Part shown: piece by piece, positions 1 to 11,293 of the stretch
Layout: the number at the start of each line of letters is the position of its first letter
Position numbering within the stretch: the stretch's first letter is position 1
Assembly: GCA_037176885.1 (NCBI GenBank)
Contig: JAWWNJ010000253.1
Location: 62,001 to 126,000, forward strand
DNA from: Favolaschia claudopus
Lineage: Eukaryota > Basidiomycota > Agaricomycetes > Agaricales > Mycenaceae
Direction of reading: 5' to 3'
Length of the DNA stretch: 64,000 bases
Program-made: the position numbers and the translations under genes
The notes under the pieces: model-generated
What the model was told of the DNA's origin: nothing
Database searches by the model: none
Seen by the model: only the letters and a program-made list of their open reading frames with translations

Positions 1-477
1 CCAAAATGATAGACCTGCTAGGCGTCCGGGCGTGGAAGGCGAGGCAGGGCTGGGTGTGCGAGTGGGCACAAAGCTGCTCGTGTGCTGGGCCTGAGTCCAC
101 TGCTACGACGGAGGCAGGGAGCGAGAGATAAAGGCGGAAGGCAAGAGTGATCTATAGAAACAGATACAAACACAGGTCGTAACTACAACTACAAATAAAT
201 GTGATACGCAACCAGCAAGGCGCGAGGCTCAACAGCACACACACATTCATTTCCAGGTGAGCAGCTCAAAAACAGCATGTTTGACTTGTTATACAGCACA
301 AGCTATAAGGATGAGCTGAAGCCTAACCGTTAGATGATAATATTTTTTGGCTGCTTTTGGTAGAATGATATTGAACATTTCGAAAAAGCGAGCTGTGCAT
401 TCCGCTCATTGTGCGATGCTGATACCATGGAGAAGGAGGGAGTGTGATGTATCTCACCACACATGCAGAGACAATTG

Positions 478-560
478 TTCTTTGGTGTAATGGTTGAGTT
501 GCTCATTGGTTAACTTCCTTCGTTATTGGAATGCTGAGGTTTCGAATCCTAGTGTATGGT
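478..560 (+). other. tRNA-derived element or tRNA pseudogene
   Basis: An A-box-like stretch (TGGTGTAATGGTTGAG, about 483-498) is followed about 40 nt later by a good B-box (GGTTTCGAATCC, about 538-549). That spacing fits a polymerase III tRNA-type promoter. I could not fold a convincing acceptor stem or 7-nt anticodon loop, so a tRNA-derived SINE head or a decayed tRNA is likelier than a working tRNA. It lies just left of a MITE that begins at 681. Confidence 0.35.
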
Positions 561-680
561 ATTCTATTTTCATCATTGCACCTGGGGAACAGCTGAGGAA
601 TATTATTTTTATTGGCAAGCTGATTCCGGAGGTCCAACGCCCAATAATATATGATATAACAAGCTCTGGCCAGAGATGTA

Positions 681-1365
681 CAGTGGTGGCAAATAGAAAT
701 TGCCGTGGCTTTTTGGCCAAAATCTTGCTGTATACTTCACCGAATGACCTGAAATAAGATGTAGAGATAAATATATGATACTACTGTACCACTTAGAATA
801 CTCAGCTATCTATTATGCCCTGACGATGCATCAATAACAGGACAGTTTCTGATTATTGCCATATCTGGAAAAGCTCAATGTATCCTCAGCAAAAAAGTGT
901 CATAACAGGATGAAAGTACTTGAAAAACAATGCTAGTTATCACTTTGATTGACTGGAATTGAACCTCATTTGAGCTCACAACGGCTGCTTGAAGTTGGTC
1001 CTTTTAGCTATTTTCTCTGCATTTTCAGCTATTTTGTGTGAAAATAGCCAACTTTGAGCGGCTGCTGTGAGCTCAAATCAGGGTCAATTCCATTCAACCA
1101 AAGTGGAAACTAGGACTGTTTTTTAAGTACTTTCATCCTATTATGACACCTTTTACCTGAGGGTTCATTGTGTTTTTCCGAATATGGCAAAAATCGGAAA
1201 TCATCCTATGATTGATGCATTCTCAGGGCATAATATATTGCTGACTGATCTAAGAGGTACAAAAGTATCACATACCTATCTCTACATTTTATTTGAGGTC
1301 ATTCGGTGAAGTATACAGCCAGATTTTCACCAAAAAGCCACGGCAATTTCTATTTGCCACCACTG
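681..1365. mobile_element. Palindromic Tc1/mariner-type MITE, copy 1
   Basis: The element begins CAGTGGTGGCAAATAG and ends with its reverse complement, between TA dinucleotides (679-680, 1366-1367) that form the target duplication. The whole unit is one long inverted repeat of two arms of about 335 bp around a centre near 1025, and it has no coding capacity. Three complete and two half copies occur in the window. TA duplication and a CAGT tip are typical of Tc1/mariner relatives; no transposase for this family is visible here. Confidence 0.9.
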
Positions 1366-1367
1366 TA

Positions 1368-1804
1368 GCTACATCAATATTATGGTTCATGAGCTACAAC
1401 CTGGCAGATCTGATGAGAAGTATTGTCCGGTTTGACTAGCTTCGACTGGCTAGATAGGGCAAGTAATATTTGCTACATCGACAAGCAGAGCCTGTGAGTT
1501 AGGCACTGAAATAATATATCCAATGGTCAGCTGGGTCTTGTTGCACAGCCAATCTAATATTATTACTAGCATCACAAGTGTGTCAGCTGAACAGTAGCCT
1601 CCAGATTGAAAAATATTCTCTGTATCGGGAGCTGGAACCAGCTACGTAAGAGAGATATTATTATTATGGGTGCCAGTTGTGGGGTAGCTGTGTCCTAGGG
1701 CACAGGTACAAAAATATTTGTTTCCTCCACCAGCTCATCCCTAGTCATACAGGCAACAAATATTCTTCTTCGCAATGAGCTCCATACATGTAGCAGAAGT
1801 AACA
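1368..1804. other. Unassigned sequence between two palindromic MITEs
   Basis: AT-rich sequence without a credible open reading frame, repeat end or RNA signal. It separates two copies of the same palindromic MITE. Confidence 0.5.
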
Positions 1805-1806
1805 TA

Positions 1807-2487
1807 CAGTGGTGGCAAATAGAAATTGCCGTGGCTTTTTGGTAGAAATCTCGATGTATACTTCACCGAATGACCTCAAATAAGATGTAGAGATGGGTAT
1901 GTGATACCTCTATACCTCTTAGAACACTCAGCAACATATCATGCACTGAGAATGCATCAATAATGGATGGTTTCCGATTTTTGCCATATCCGGAAAAACA
2001 CAATGTACCCTCAGCAAAGAAGTGTCATAATAGGATAAAAGTACTTGAAAAACAATGCTAGTTCTCACTTTGATTGACTGGAATTGATCGTTATTTGAGC
2101 TCACAACGGCCGCTCGAAGTAGGTCATTTTAGCTATTTTCTCTGCATTTTCAGCTATTTTGTGTGAAAATAGCCCACTCTGAGCGGTTGTTGTGAGCTCA
2201 AATGAGGGTCAATTCTCAACAAAAGTGGAAACTAGGACTGTTTTTCAAGTACCTTCATCCTATTGTGACACTTTTTTGCTGAGGATACATTGAGTCTTTC
2301 CAGATATGGCAATAATCAGAAACTGTCCTGTTATTGATGCATTGTCAGGGCGTAATATATAGCTGAGTGTTTTAAGCAGTACAGAGGTATCATATATTTA
2401 TCTCTACATTTTATTTCAGGTCATTCGGTGAAGTATACAGCAAGATTTTGACCAAAAAGCCACGGCAATTTCTATTTGCCACCACTG
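1807..2487. mobile_element. Palindromic Tc1/mariner-type MITE, copy 2
   Basis: Same family as 681-1365, with CAGTGGTGGC tips, TA duplication (1805-1806, 2488-2489) and the same two-arm foldback plan. Scattered substitutions distinguish it from copy 1, so the copies are independent insertions. Confidence 0.9.
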
Positions 2488-2489
2488 TA

Positions 2490-3253
2490 CCCTCTGAACG
2501 GGACGGCATCACGTAGTCGGATGTCGACTCTCAACTGAACTCAGACCGCTTATATTGTAGGTTCGTGGTCTTCAGGGTCCCAGCAGACACAGCCGCATTC
2601 AGGGTTGGCAGTCAAATGCAGAAACGACTGACTTATGTCGAGATTGCTAGCAGGCAAGGCGAGCATAAAACAGGAATTTTCAATTCCAAAACAAGCCTTG
2701 CGGGCCGCAGTTCCGCAACTACAGCGCCGGCACGAAGAGCTCAGAGTTATCCAGAGACATAGGAATGCCGAGTTGGTTTTATCGATGAGTCCCTCAAAGA
2801 AAATGAAGCATCGATGAATTTTCAAAGTTCCAATACAACGATATGCTGTTAGACGCGTGTTTTACGAAAATGAGAATGCCGGGATCATCTGCATCGTTCG
2901 ACGCCACAGATGACAGGTGCGAGTCTTCACAATAACACGAACTTACTGTTTCTCATTTCACTCTCCAGAATGCGGCCTCCCACCCCGCTCCTCATCGCGA
3001 TGCCTTTCAGAAGCGCTCCCGACGACCGCCCTGCATTGGCATATTTGACGCGGGATTCGGCCGAGATACGGGTGCACGAGGGGCGGGTAGCGCTGGCGTG
3101 GGTGGGAGGGCGAGGGCGAGGCGAACGCGGGCTGAGGTGGCGGGAACGACGAGTGCAGGGAGCGCAGGCGGCAGTGGTACCGCGGTAGTACTGGATGTGG
3201 TAGAATATCGGAATACATCATTTTTTAATACAACGCGATACTGCCCGGTACAA
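2490..3253. other. Unassigned sequence, no supportable gene
   Basis: Short overlapping open frames occur on both strands (for example an Arg/Gly-rich one at 2910-3188), but none shows a domain, intron structure or strand preference. GC content rises from about 2950 to 3180. Confidence 0.4.
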
Positions 3254-3255
3254 TA

Positions 3256-3530
3256 GAGAGTTTGCGGTGAGCCGCCAGAAGCCACCCGGTGGCTCTGACG
3301 TCATGCGGAGTAGTCTGGCTTGTTTCAACCGGAAAATCCCGGATTTCTCTACTCCAACTCATCTACAATTTTTTCCGCACCTTAAACCTTGCTAGCTATT
3401 GAGAAAATGCCGAAACAAACTGCAAACTAGCCGCCAGCAAGCCGCCGGAAGCCACTATATGACGTAGCCGCTCCACAGCGCATGCCGGGAGAGCCACCGG
3501 GTGGCTTCTGGCGGCTCACCGCAAACTCTC
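3256..3530. mobile_element. MITE of the GAGNGTTTGCG family
   Basis: Tips read GAGAGTTTGCGGTGAGCC and its complement, flanked by TA (3254-3255, 3531-3532). Inner repeats of the type GCCACCGGGTGGC form a second palindrome. Relatives with the same tip pattern lie at 38943-39142, 59602-60039 and 60956-61164. Confidence 0.8.
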
Positions 3531-3749
3531 TAATAGGATACAAAAGAAAATGCGCATTGATGGCCCTCTCAAAATTCTCGCGGCTGGCATCGTCTAGTAT
3601 CGGGCGGTATCGTCAGAGCTCGGACTGGCTCGAATGCAGTGCTTTGTGCTATTTCGAGTCCAGACGATACCTGCCGATACCCGGCGATATTTTCCCGATA
3701 CCAGCCGCTCACTGGCATAGATAATCGCGCTGTATGGGCTTGCTTGTGC

Positions 3750-4213
3750 TAGTGTTGCCACCGAGTCGGGTGGAGTCGAGTTCGAGTCAGAACTCGATGC
3801 CGACTCGATTGTATTGAGTTGGTTCGAGTTCCGACTCGAGTTGACATCGAGTTCTCCCACCGCCCAGGGGCATTTGAGGGGTTTGTTTGGGGTTTGTCTC
3901 CGGAGCCTCGGAAAAGTGACCCGGCTTCGTCATGTCACGGAGGTCACAGCTGCTGGACCACCACTCAGATTCAATGCTGACTCCCATAGACCGCATTCTC
4001 GCGCAATTTCCTTTCGCCAAATCGTTTCTTTTGGTTTCACAATGGACACTACAAAAAATTCCCATCTCAAACGGCCAGGAAGTGAGTGACTTCCATTTTT
4101 GGGAGCCCAACTTGAGCTGGACTCGAGTTGAGACTCGGATCGGTTCCAGTTGCTCCTTTTTCGGGTCGAGTCGGGTTTCAACTCGAGTCAGACTGGACTC
4201 GGTGGCAACACTA
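3750..4213. mobile_element. hAT-type MITE with 8-bp target duplication
   Basis: Tips are TAGTGTTGCCACCGAGTC and its complement. Exact 8-bp copies of GCTTGTGC flank the unit at 3742-3749 and 4214-4221. An 8-bp duplication and a YARNG-like tip are hallmarks of the hAT superfamily. The interior is rich in GACTCGAGT-type motifs, which may be subterminal transposase-binding repeats. No transposase is encoded. Confidence 0.85.
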
Positions 4214-4636
4214 GCTTGTGCACTCCAGCTCCTGCCCTTGATCCTTGCTCGCTGCTGTTGATCCCAGTCGTCACGCTCTCAGACCAGCGTTAGAGGTCTA
4301 GTTTCGCTCCTTGGGGTCGACTTCAGCCATACTTTTCATTGCTTCACTTGCTCTGCCGTCAACACTGCAAATCCTTTTTTTTTCCCTTCACGTTCCAGGC
4401 GCCAACTCGATTCGTTGCCAGACTAGGTGCATATGACATGGTGGTCTTGAATAGAGCTACCCAGAGCTTCGTATTACCAACTTCGTTCTGTCCTTGTCTC
4501 ACGCGGCTCTCAGGAAGAATTCCGGCTAATATTCATATCGCTCTCATTCCCAGTACCAATCGTCCATACGCCCGACCCCGAGAAGAACCAATCATATACC
4601 ATGAACGACCGCATCAACATAGAGTATATTCAACTA

Positions 4637-5288
4637 CAGTCGTGGGCAGTCAAACATGACAAATCGATTTTTGGCCGGGATTTTGATTTCTGAATATATC
4701 TGACCATAGAATCAAACTCTACTTGAAAAAAGACGCATTTTAAGCACCTAATCGAATATTTTCCACGAGGAATGGGGTCCGGCCAATATTTTGAATGACT
4801 TGAATGAAAATTGTGAGGGGTAAACCTGACCCTGGGGAGCTTTCTTGGAGTAGATATAGCTGATTGGTTGTGCAAGCCGCATTTCTAGCCCTTCCGCCTG
4901 AATTGCGACCAAATTCACTCTGAAACTGAAAGCCGGAACAGTTTCGGCAGCTTCCCATGAGCCGACGTGGCTGTTGATCCGAAAGTTGTTTCATTTATTA
5001 TGCTATAACGGCTCGTTGAAATTTTTCGTCTCATACACCATCAGATTCTACTACTCAAAAGGCGTCGATTCCATATTTTTTTCAAAATTTCAGGCTTACA
5101 TAAAGGGGTACGGCCAACTTTCAGGCCCCCTCGGATCACTAAATTCGTTCTCCTGGCCGATCCGCTCGTTGAAATATGATGATTTGGGTACCAACCGAGA
5201 GCCTTCGATGAGATCTATCGATTCCGATGGTTTTCGGAAGCATGGGAAGTCATCGATCAATTTTGTTGTGTTTGACTGTCCACGACTG
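4637..5288. mobile_element. MITE with CAGTCGTGG tips
   Basis: Begins CAGTCGTGGGCAGTCAAAC and ends with a near-perfect complement ending CCACGACTG. TA flanks it at 4635-4636 and 5289-5290. It is 652 bp with no convincing coding region. It lies just upstream of a possible exon series starting at about 5291. Confidence 0.8.
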
Positions 5289-5290
5289 TA

Positions 5291-6010
5291 CTACATATGC
5301 CGCCTACGTCAATCCCGACCTCATTCAGATGAACGCGGAGAAAAAACTTTGCACGTTTGACCGTCGCCAGAAAAAGCTTGTTGAAGTGCCTCGGTATGTT
5401 CTTCTTATTCAATTCATCGTGGCATCAACAATGTTAGTCCCCAACGTACCGTTGGATCCCGCGCAATTGATTATGAGGCCTCAAATTCGGACCCGATGGA
5501 TCACCCTTTTACTGCCCCCCTCTTCGTTGGCCTGTAATGCCGATGGATGAGACCCTCTCACCCTTTTCCTCAACAAGAGATTCAAATGGTCAAACCGGGG
5601 TCGACTACTATCGCGCTGAAGGAGAAGCGCGTCCTCCTCACCTGGGAGGATTGCCAACAGTTCCAAGGTATGTTCTTCTTCCACCTCGATTCTCACTTGC
5701 ATCATCTCATCTTATTGCAGCGGAGCATGCTGAAGGCGAGGATGACGACGACGAAGAGCCGTCGACCTCTGCCGGACCGTCCATCTCAACCTCGACCTCT
5801 GCCTCTGCCTCGACCTCTGGCTCGACCTCTGCCTCTGCCTCGACCTCTGCCTCGACCTCTGCCTCTGCCGCGGCCTCTGCCTCTGCCTCGACCTCTGCCT
5901 CGACCTCGACCTCTGCCTCGACCTCGACCTCCGCCGCTGCCTCCAACTCTGGCTCGGCCTCTGCCTCCACCTCGACATCGACATATGCCATGCTATCGAC
6001 AATCCAACAG
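5291..6010 (+). CDS. Possible spliced exons of an unrecognised gene (fragment)
   Basis: A short open stretch (about 5296-5393) ends at a good donor (GTATGTTC) with a possible acceptor near 5440. A further open stretch (about 5543-5667) ends in an almost identical donor context with an acceptor (ATTGCAG) near 5721, leading into the Ser/Thr/Ala hexanucleotide repeat. The two donors share GTATGTTCTTCTT, so the exon-intron unit may have been duplicated. A stop codon at about 5534 breaks the most natural frame and the 5' end is cut by the MITE at 4637-5288. I recognise no domain. It may be a broken host gene or retroelement leader. Confidence 0.25.
5776..5985. repeat. Hexanucleotide repeat (CCTCTG/CCTCGA units)
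   Basis: About 200 bp of 6-bp units, mainly CCTCTG and CCTCGA. Because the period is a multiple of three, several frames stay open: Ser/Thr/Ala-rich on the plus strand, and Glu/Val/Ala-rich or Arg/Gln/Ser-rich on the minus strand. The long open frames here follow from the repeat and are not proof of a gene. Confidence 0.85.
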
Positions 6011-7083
6011 CTAGCATTGGAGGCCGTTGAAGCTCCTCACAAACGATGGTACGTGTTTCTTTCCTGCATACATTCAAGATCTGATCTTCTTTCAATACTG
6101 TCGCCAACTGTACCCCTCCGTCGTGGAGTATGCCTTGTGCGTCTGGTATTCCCCCGTATTTCCCACCGGATCTGGTGGCAGGAAAGGTTCTGTGGGGGTA
6201 TTAACACAACTATGCAAGGTCCAGAACATCGCGTGGCGCCTCATCACAGGCGCATTCAAGACTACGCCTGTAGCCGCATTGAAGTACCTGGCGAACATCC
6301 CCCAAATCGAACTCCGGCTAAACCAGACGTCTTTCAACGCCCCAGGGCGCCTCGCATCCCTTCCGCCCCACGATCTCCTTCATCCCCTCGTTCGTAGATG
6401 CATCAACTCCTATACCCTTAACACCACCGCTCCGTATTGCACGAGATGTTCCATGCTTTCCCTGAGACTGCTCACCTTGAAACGGTCGACCCCACTCCAC
6501 TAGACACGACTTGGGAAGCACCCCTCACATGGAGAATAGCACCGAACGGAGAATCGGCGATCGAAGAAGCGGCGCACTACGCAGGTGTATGTGTATACAG
6601 CGACGGATCGGGATTTGAGGATGGCATCGGCGCCGCAGTAGTAATCACGAAGGGGCGAGCTTGAAGCACTTAGAATCCATCTGGGACCAGACGAGGAGCA
6701 CACCGTATTTGAGGCTGAGGTGATAGGAATGACTCTGAGTTTGGCTCTGATTGGCAACACTCCCCAGCTTTGATCCGCCACTATCCTTGTCCAGTGTTGT
6801 ACTTAAGGGTCTTAATAAGGGTGCCTCCCAAAGTTAAGGCCTTAGGGTCTTTTTAAGGGTTATTAAGGGTGCCTATATTAAGGGTCAAATTAAGCCTTAT
6901 TTCCTAAAATGGTCAGACCCGCAAAAAAATTCAGGAAGAGCTCATACCAGCACAGATCGCACAACAAGCCTTGATAGCGACCGTATCTGGTTGACCGACC
7001 GGCTGGACGTGGATTGCAATGTTCAGCTGCATAGAACATTCAAAATAGACTCGCCGGACGGTGCCGATACATACCCAAGATTA

Positions 7084-7246
7084 GAGCACTTTGGCAAACG
7101 GTGAATAATGATTTTTTTCTTCAGTTCCCGCTAACCAAATTTTGGTTGTGGAGCCGCAAAACAGTGTGCAGCCCACTGTAGTTTTTCACCAAAGTCGCTT
7201 AGTTTTTCGAACTGAAATTTGATTTTCACCGTTTGCCAAAATGCTC
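7084..7246. mobile_element. 163-bp MITE, copy 1
   Basis: Tips GAGCACTTTGGCAAACGGTG and complement with TA duplication (7082-7083, 7247-7248). A near-identical copy in the opposite orientation is at 61671-61833. The arms pair along most of the length, so it is a small foldback. Confidence 0.85.
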
Positions 7247-7475
7247 TATTGCATCAATAGTAATTCGCTCCGAAAATGCGGTCGGAAGAACGGGGAACGG
7301 ATCTCACAACAGATCAGGCCAAACGATGCTGGCTTCGGCCGGATGATAACCGGTAAATAACCGCCGAAAAACTCTTGATTGATGGCAGATGATCGGCCAT
7401 CAGTTCAACCTAAGGGTTATTAAGGCCTTCATATGTGCTGGCCCCAATATTAAGGCCTTACCTTAATAAGAGTTA

Positions 7476-8160
7476 CAGTGGTGGCAAATAGAAATTGCCG
7501 TGGCTTTTTGGTGAAAATCTGGCTGTATACTTCACCGAATGACCTCAAATAAAATGTAGAGATAGGTATGTGATACTTTTGTACCTCTTAGATCAGTCAG
7601 CAATATATTATGCCCTGAGAATGCATCAATCATAGGATGATTTCCGATTTTTGCCATATTCGGAAAAACACAATGAACCCTCAGGTAAAAGGTGTCATAA
7701 TAGGATGAAAGTACTTAAAAAACAGTCCTAGTTTCCACTTTGGTTGAATGGAATTGACCCTGATTTGAGCTCACAGCAGCCGCTCAAAGTTGGCTATTTT
7801 CACACAAAATAGCTGAAAATGCAGAGAAAATAGCTAAAAGGACCAACTTCAAGCAGCCGTTGTGAGCTCAAATGAGGTTCAATTCCAGTCAATCAAAGTG
7901 ATAACTAGCATTGTTTTTCAAGTACTTTCATCCTGTTATGACCCTTTTTTGCTGAGGATACATTGAGCTTTTCCAGATATGGCAATAATCAGAAACTGTC
8001 CTGTTATTGATGCATCGTCAGGGCATAATAGATAGCTGAGTATTCTAAGTGGTACAGTAGTATCATATATTTATCTCTACATCTTATTTCAGGTCATTCG
8101 GTGAAGTATACAGCAAGATTTTGGCCAAAAAGCCACGGCAATTTCTATTTGCCACCACTG
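7476..8160. mobile_element. Palindromic Tc1/mariner-type MITE, copy 3
   Basis: Complete copy of the 681-1365 family in the reverse orientation, with TA flanks at 7474-7475 and 8161-8162. It is nested inside the hAT at 6792-9266, splitting that element's right subterminal TTAAGG repeats, so it inserted later than the hAT. Confidence 0.9.
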
Positions 8161-8195
8161 TAAGGCCTTATTAAGACTAAGCCCTTAAGGTCTTA

Positions 8196-9252
8196 CAGCT
8201 GTTTGCGGAACTTAGGGCGCGGCCAGTTTTTTTCCAGTTTTCATTGATTTGAGCCATTTCGCTCGCTCTGAGCTCACCTCTTCGAATGTACGGAAGGTTT
8301 ATATATCGGCGTGTGCGCCAGACGTATCCGCAGACGCGTAGCTACTCAGATCGCATATATGTATCGTAGTTGTTTGATAATTGAGGAAATGCCGGATTTC
8401 ACTGATTTCGTCCGATGTGAATGCAAACGACCCTCAGCGAAGCCAGTATCCTATGAGAACAATCTTAGAGGTGCTCCAGAGGCGCCCGTGCGGTCAGATC
8501 GCCAATCGACCATGCCGTTCGCTCCAAATTCGCGTGGCAATCTGCCTACTGCCACCAAATGCACCTACTGCAAACAGGCAAGTAGTGGGTGCCGGTATAC
8601 CCAGAAATGTGTTGTCTATGCTCTTGAAGAGTCGTTTAATTGTCGCTGAGAAGGCTCTAGGACCCTGGGTGCAGCTTCGAGCCAGGGCAAAGGGACGGAA
8701 GAGAGACCGCGTCACAATCAATCATGATGCGGATCCTCCTTTTCTCCTTTTCATCCTCGCTTCGTCCCATGTCCAGCGCACTCTTCAAGGTCTCGCACAA
8801 TGAGAAGACTTTGGCAGAGAAGGGGAGAACTTATTTCATGGGATATGGGCACCAACTGGTTGTCTGTCTGTGGTAGCGGGATGCATGTGTATGTGATGCA
8901 GATGGCGGGATTGCTATGCGGATTCCTACCGAACGCCGCCATGGACTGTTGGTCAAAGTATATGTGCATCTGCCCGTTACTTTGAAGATTGCTTCCATGA
9001 GTTACCGCCTTTCCTGAAGGACATTTGGCTTCACAATGGCCGAAATTCGGAAAATCAGGTATTTCTTCGATCATTCGATTTCTATGATATATGTACCCGA
9101 TCTGAGTAGCTAGGCGTCTGCGCACACGCCCATGTAGAAATATCTGCGATATTCGAAGAGGTGAGCTCAGAGCGAGCGAAATGGCGCAAATCAATGAAAA
9201 CTGTCCATTTTAGGAAAAAAACTGGCCGCGCCCTAAGTTCCGCAAACAGCTG
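8196..9252. mobile_element. Large foldback element with diverged arms
   Basis: Tips CAGCTGTTTGCGGAACTTAG and complement lie between TA dinucleotides (8194-8195, 9253-9254). The two halves align as inverted copies for roughly 450 bp each but differ at many positions, so the outer 50 bp is best conserved and the arms have drifted. It sits only about 14 bp inside the right end of the hAT at 6792-9266. Short open frames on both strands reflect the arms and have no recognisable domain. Confidence 0.8.
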
Positions 9253-9519
9253 TAAGTACAACACTGTCCTTGTCGACAACCAAGCAGCGATACGAGCGAT
9301 AGCCCACCCCTGTCCTCAACCCGGCCAACACCAATTACACTTTGCGGGATTTTCCAGCTTCCAGAGGCAAAAAATGCAGACGTAACTACGTCCTTTTTCC
9401 CAAATCAATCAAACGTCACAAGCTGTCATTCTAATTACCGATTAGGAAACATATCCGGCTCTGTCAACTACGCCTACAAGGACTATGTATACGTAGAGAC
9501 GTCTGAGTATCCGAGACTA

Positions 9520-10131
9520 AGATAGAGAGCGTGGGATCCCCGCACCCTTATGTCAGCATCACACTGTGACATTGTCACGCTCGACGTCGAGGGCTTATAG
9601 CACGATGCTAAGGTCCAGATTGGGAATTTTGCCCAATACAAGTCTTAGATAGAGGTTCAATGAAGGGTTCCTATTGGGCAGAGTTGCCAAAATGTCCCCT
9701 GGTCTCTTGCTATATGACCCACAAAAAAATTCAGACCACTTTTTTTCTGAGTGTTTCTATGTGGTTTTCTCACCAAATGGGACACTTTTCAAAGATTTCG
9801 GAGGAAAATTTGGCCAGCACAGCCACAGGATAGTCATCTCGGCATGCTTCGGCAGCTCGCTTAAGGGTGGGACCTGTCAAATCTTTGCGGCGCAATGAGT
9901 GACAGAACACTGACAGAACCTCCTTGCAGTGTGGAAGGTGCTTTTCAAACCAAAAACCAAAATTTCAGAGCCGAAACAGCGAGAATGTCTTGTAAGTCTG
10001 TAGGTCAGCCCTTCCGCAGGCCGGAAAGAGCACGAAATTTTTTGTGCGACTGGGGATTTGGCCGTGGGAACGATTAATAAGCGTTACATAACGTGCTTAA
10101 GTAAGGTGTGGGGATCCCACGCTCTCTATCT
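9520..10131. mobile_element. TIR element with AGATAGAGAGCG tips, copy 1
   Basis: Tips AGATAGAGAGCGTGGGATCC and complement, TA duplication (9518-9519, 10132-10133), 612 bp. A second copy is at 17274-18020 and a truncated left end at 46794-46873. Short frames inside show no domain. Confidence 0.85.
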
Positions 10132-10133
10132 TA

Positions 10134-10570
10134 CACCACCAACTTGCCCATTTGTTCCGCGGTGATTGATTCTCGGATCTCAGATGTGATTCTCGGCGAT
10201 ACCTGGACGATACTGATCCACGGATCTTTGGAGGCTGACGCGGCTGAGAGATGACTGGGAGACCACCGAGTGATCCTCAGGATGTCAGAATGATCTCAAG
10301 AGGAATGTCCAGTCAAGCCCAATGCTGTTTTTTCGAGTATTCATGTTTTATGAGATGTTGAAGAATAAAATTGTACTGGACAACACTTTTGTGTATCCAA
10401 CACATAGCTCTCGCTTCGTTAATCCCCTCTTTCTCAGCCCAATTGCCTTGAAGCGGTACTGTGGTTGGAGAACGACTTGAGAACGACGCGCAAAAACATT
10501 ACAAGTCATTCAAGGTCCGACATCAAGTCCCACGTCAACGTCTCGCCTACCATCAAAGTCAACCGAACCA
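10134..10570. other. Unassigned intergenic sequence
   Basis: No coding frame of interest, repeat tip or RNA signal seen. Confidence 0.4.
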
Positions 10571-10574
10571 TCCA

Positions 10575-11262
10575 GAAGTCTGAGTCCGTTGGGAACAATT
10601 CTCTCTGAGAATCTCGCGTAGAATTCGGGTAGAATGAGGCCGCATATCAAATGTTTTCTCCCTTCTCTCGTACCACTCATCATTTTCGGTGCCAAAGCCT
10701 AAAGGGCGAGGCGACGGCGCCTCTCCCGTCAGCCTGGAGGCCGACTCCCGAGTCTGCAAACTGCTCCAGGAGGTCCGAAATTTGCAGGCTTGAGCTCGCT
10801 GGGGTACATATCAACAACAGTTTTTTTGGGCTTATTGGCTTGCCCTGCCCGGTTGCTACTACATAGCACTAAATCTCAAAGCTCCATGCAAATCAAATCA
10901 TACTACTTATTTATGACAGTATGTAATACCAAAGCGCGTTCCACTGTTCCAGTGGGCGATTGAGTACACTCCGCAAATATTATCTGGAATTGAATACAGT
11001 ATTATCGACTCGGCTTTGTGAGATTCAGAGCGACGAGTCTTACATGCTCCTTTTTCACGGGTCGTCGACGCTGGGCATGTACCGTGCACGATAAGTAGTG
11101 GTGGAAGGCAGAGCAGTGACGCGTCAGATAGCGCGGGAATCGAGAGTCTAGCCGAATTCTCCCATCATTTCGGTTTTAGCCTCGCATCAATTCTACCCGA
11201 ATTCTACGCGAATTCTCAGAGAAAATTGTTCCCAACGGACTCAGTCTTCTCGAACCATCGTA
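10575..11262. mobile_element. Inverted-repeat element, boundaries approximate
   Basis: About 60 bp near 10580-10640 (containing GTCCGTTGGGAACAATT and GTAGAATTCGGGTAGAAT) recurs inverted at about 11180-11250. The repeat fades outward toward 10570 and 11262, and I cannot read a target duplication. The interior has no recognisable gene. Confidence 0.6.
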
Positions 11263-11293
11263 CAATTTTTTCGTGTTGACTCTTGCCCCAACA

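Larger units (their letters stand above)
6792..9266. mobile_element. Non-autonomous hAT element with three nested insertions
   Basis: Tips are CAGTGTTGTACTTAAGG and its complement, the right one split by a nested insertion at 8196-9252. Exact 8-bp copies of TCCTTGTC flank it (6784-6791, 9267-9274), diagnostic of hAT. Subterminal TTAAGG/CCTTAA motifs recur near both ends. It encodes no transposase. It interrupts the RNase H domain of a LINE and contains elements at 7084-7246, 7476-8160 and 8196-9252. A solo left tip of the same family lies at 25457. Confidence 0.85.
6100..9365 (+). pseudogene. LINE (Tad/I-like) ORF2 remnant: RT C-terminal part and RNase H
   Basis: 6105-6385 encodes a typical post-RT segment of fungal LINEs (motifs WRLITGAFKTTPVAAL and LANIPQIELRL). 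6590-6660 encodes an RNase H start with YSDGSG; after a frameshift it continues IHLGPDEEHTVFEAEVIG. The next RNase H motif, VDNQAAIRA, lies at 9270-9300, on the far side of a 2.5-kb hAT (6792-9266). Two or more frameshifts and stops show it was already decaying. The N-terminal RT and endonuclease are absent. Confidence 0.8.

Noticed and set aside
2910..3285. Overlapping Arg/Pro/Gly-rich open frames on both strands
   Set aside because: GC-rich stretch with open frames on both strands, no splice pattern, domain or start context.
5707..6107. Long minus-strand frames rich in Glu/Ala/Val or Arg/Gln/Ser
   Set aside because: They are fully explained by the 6-bp repeat keeping several frames open.
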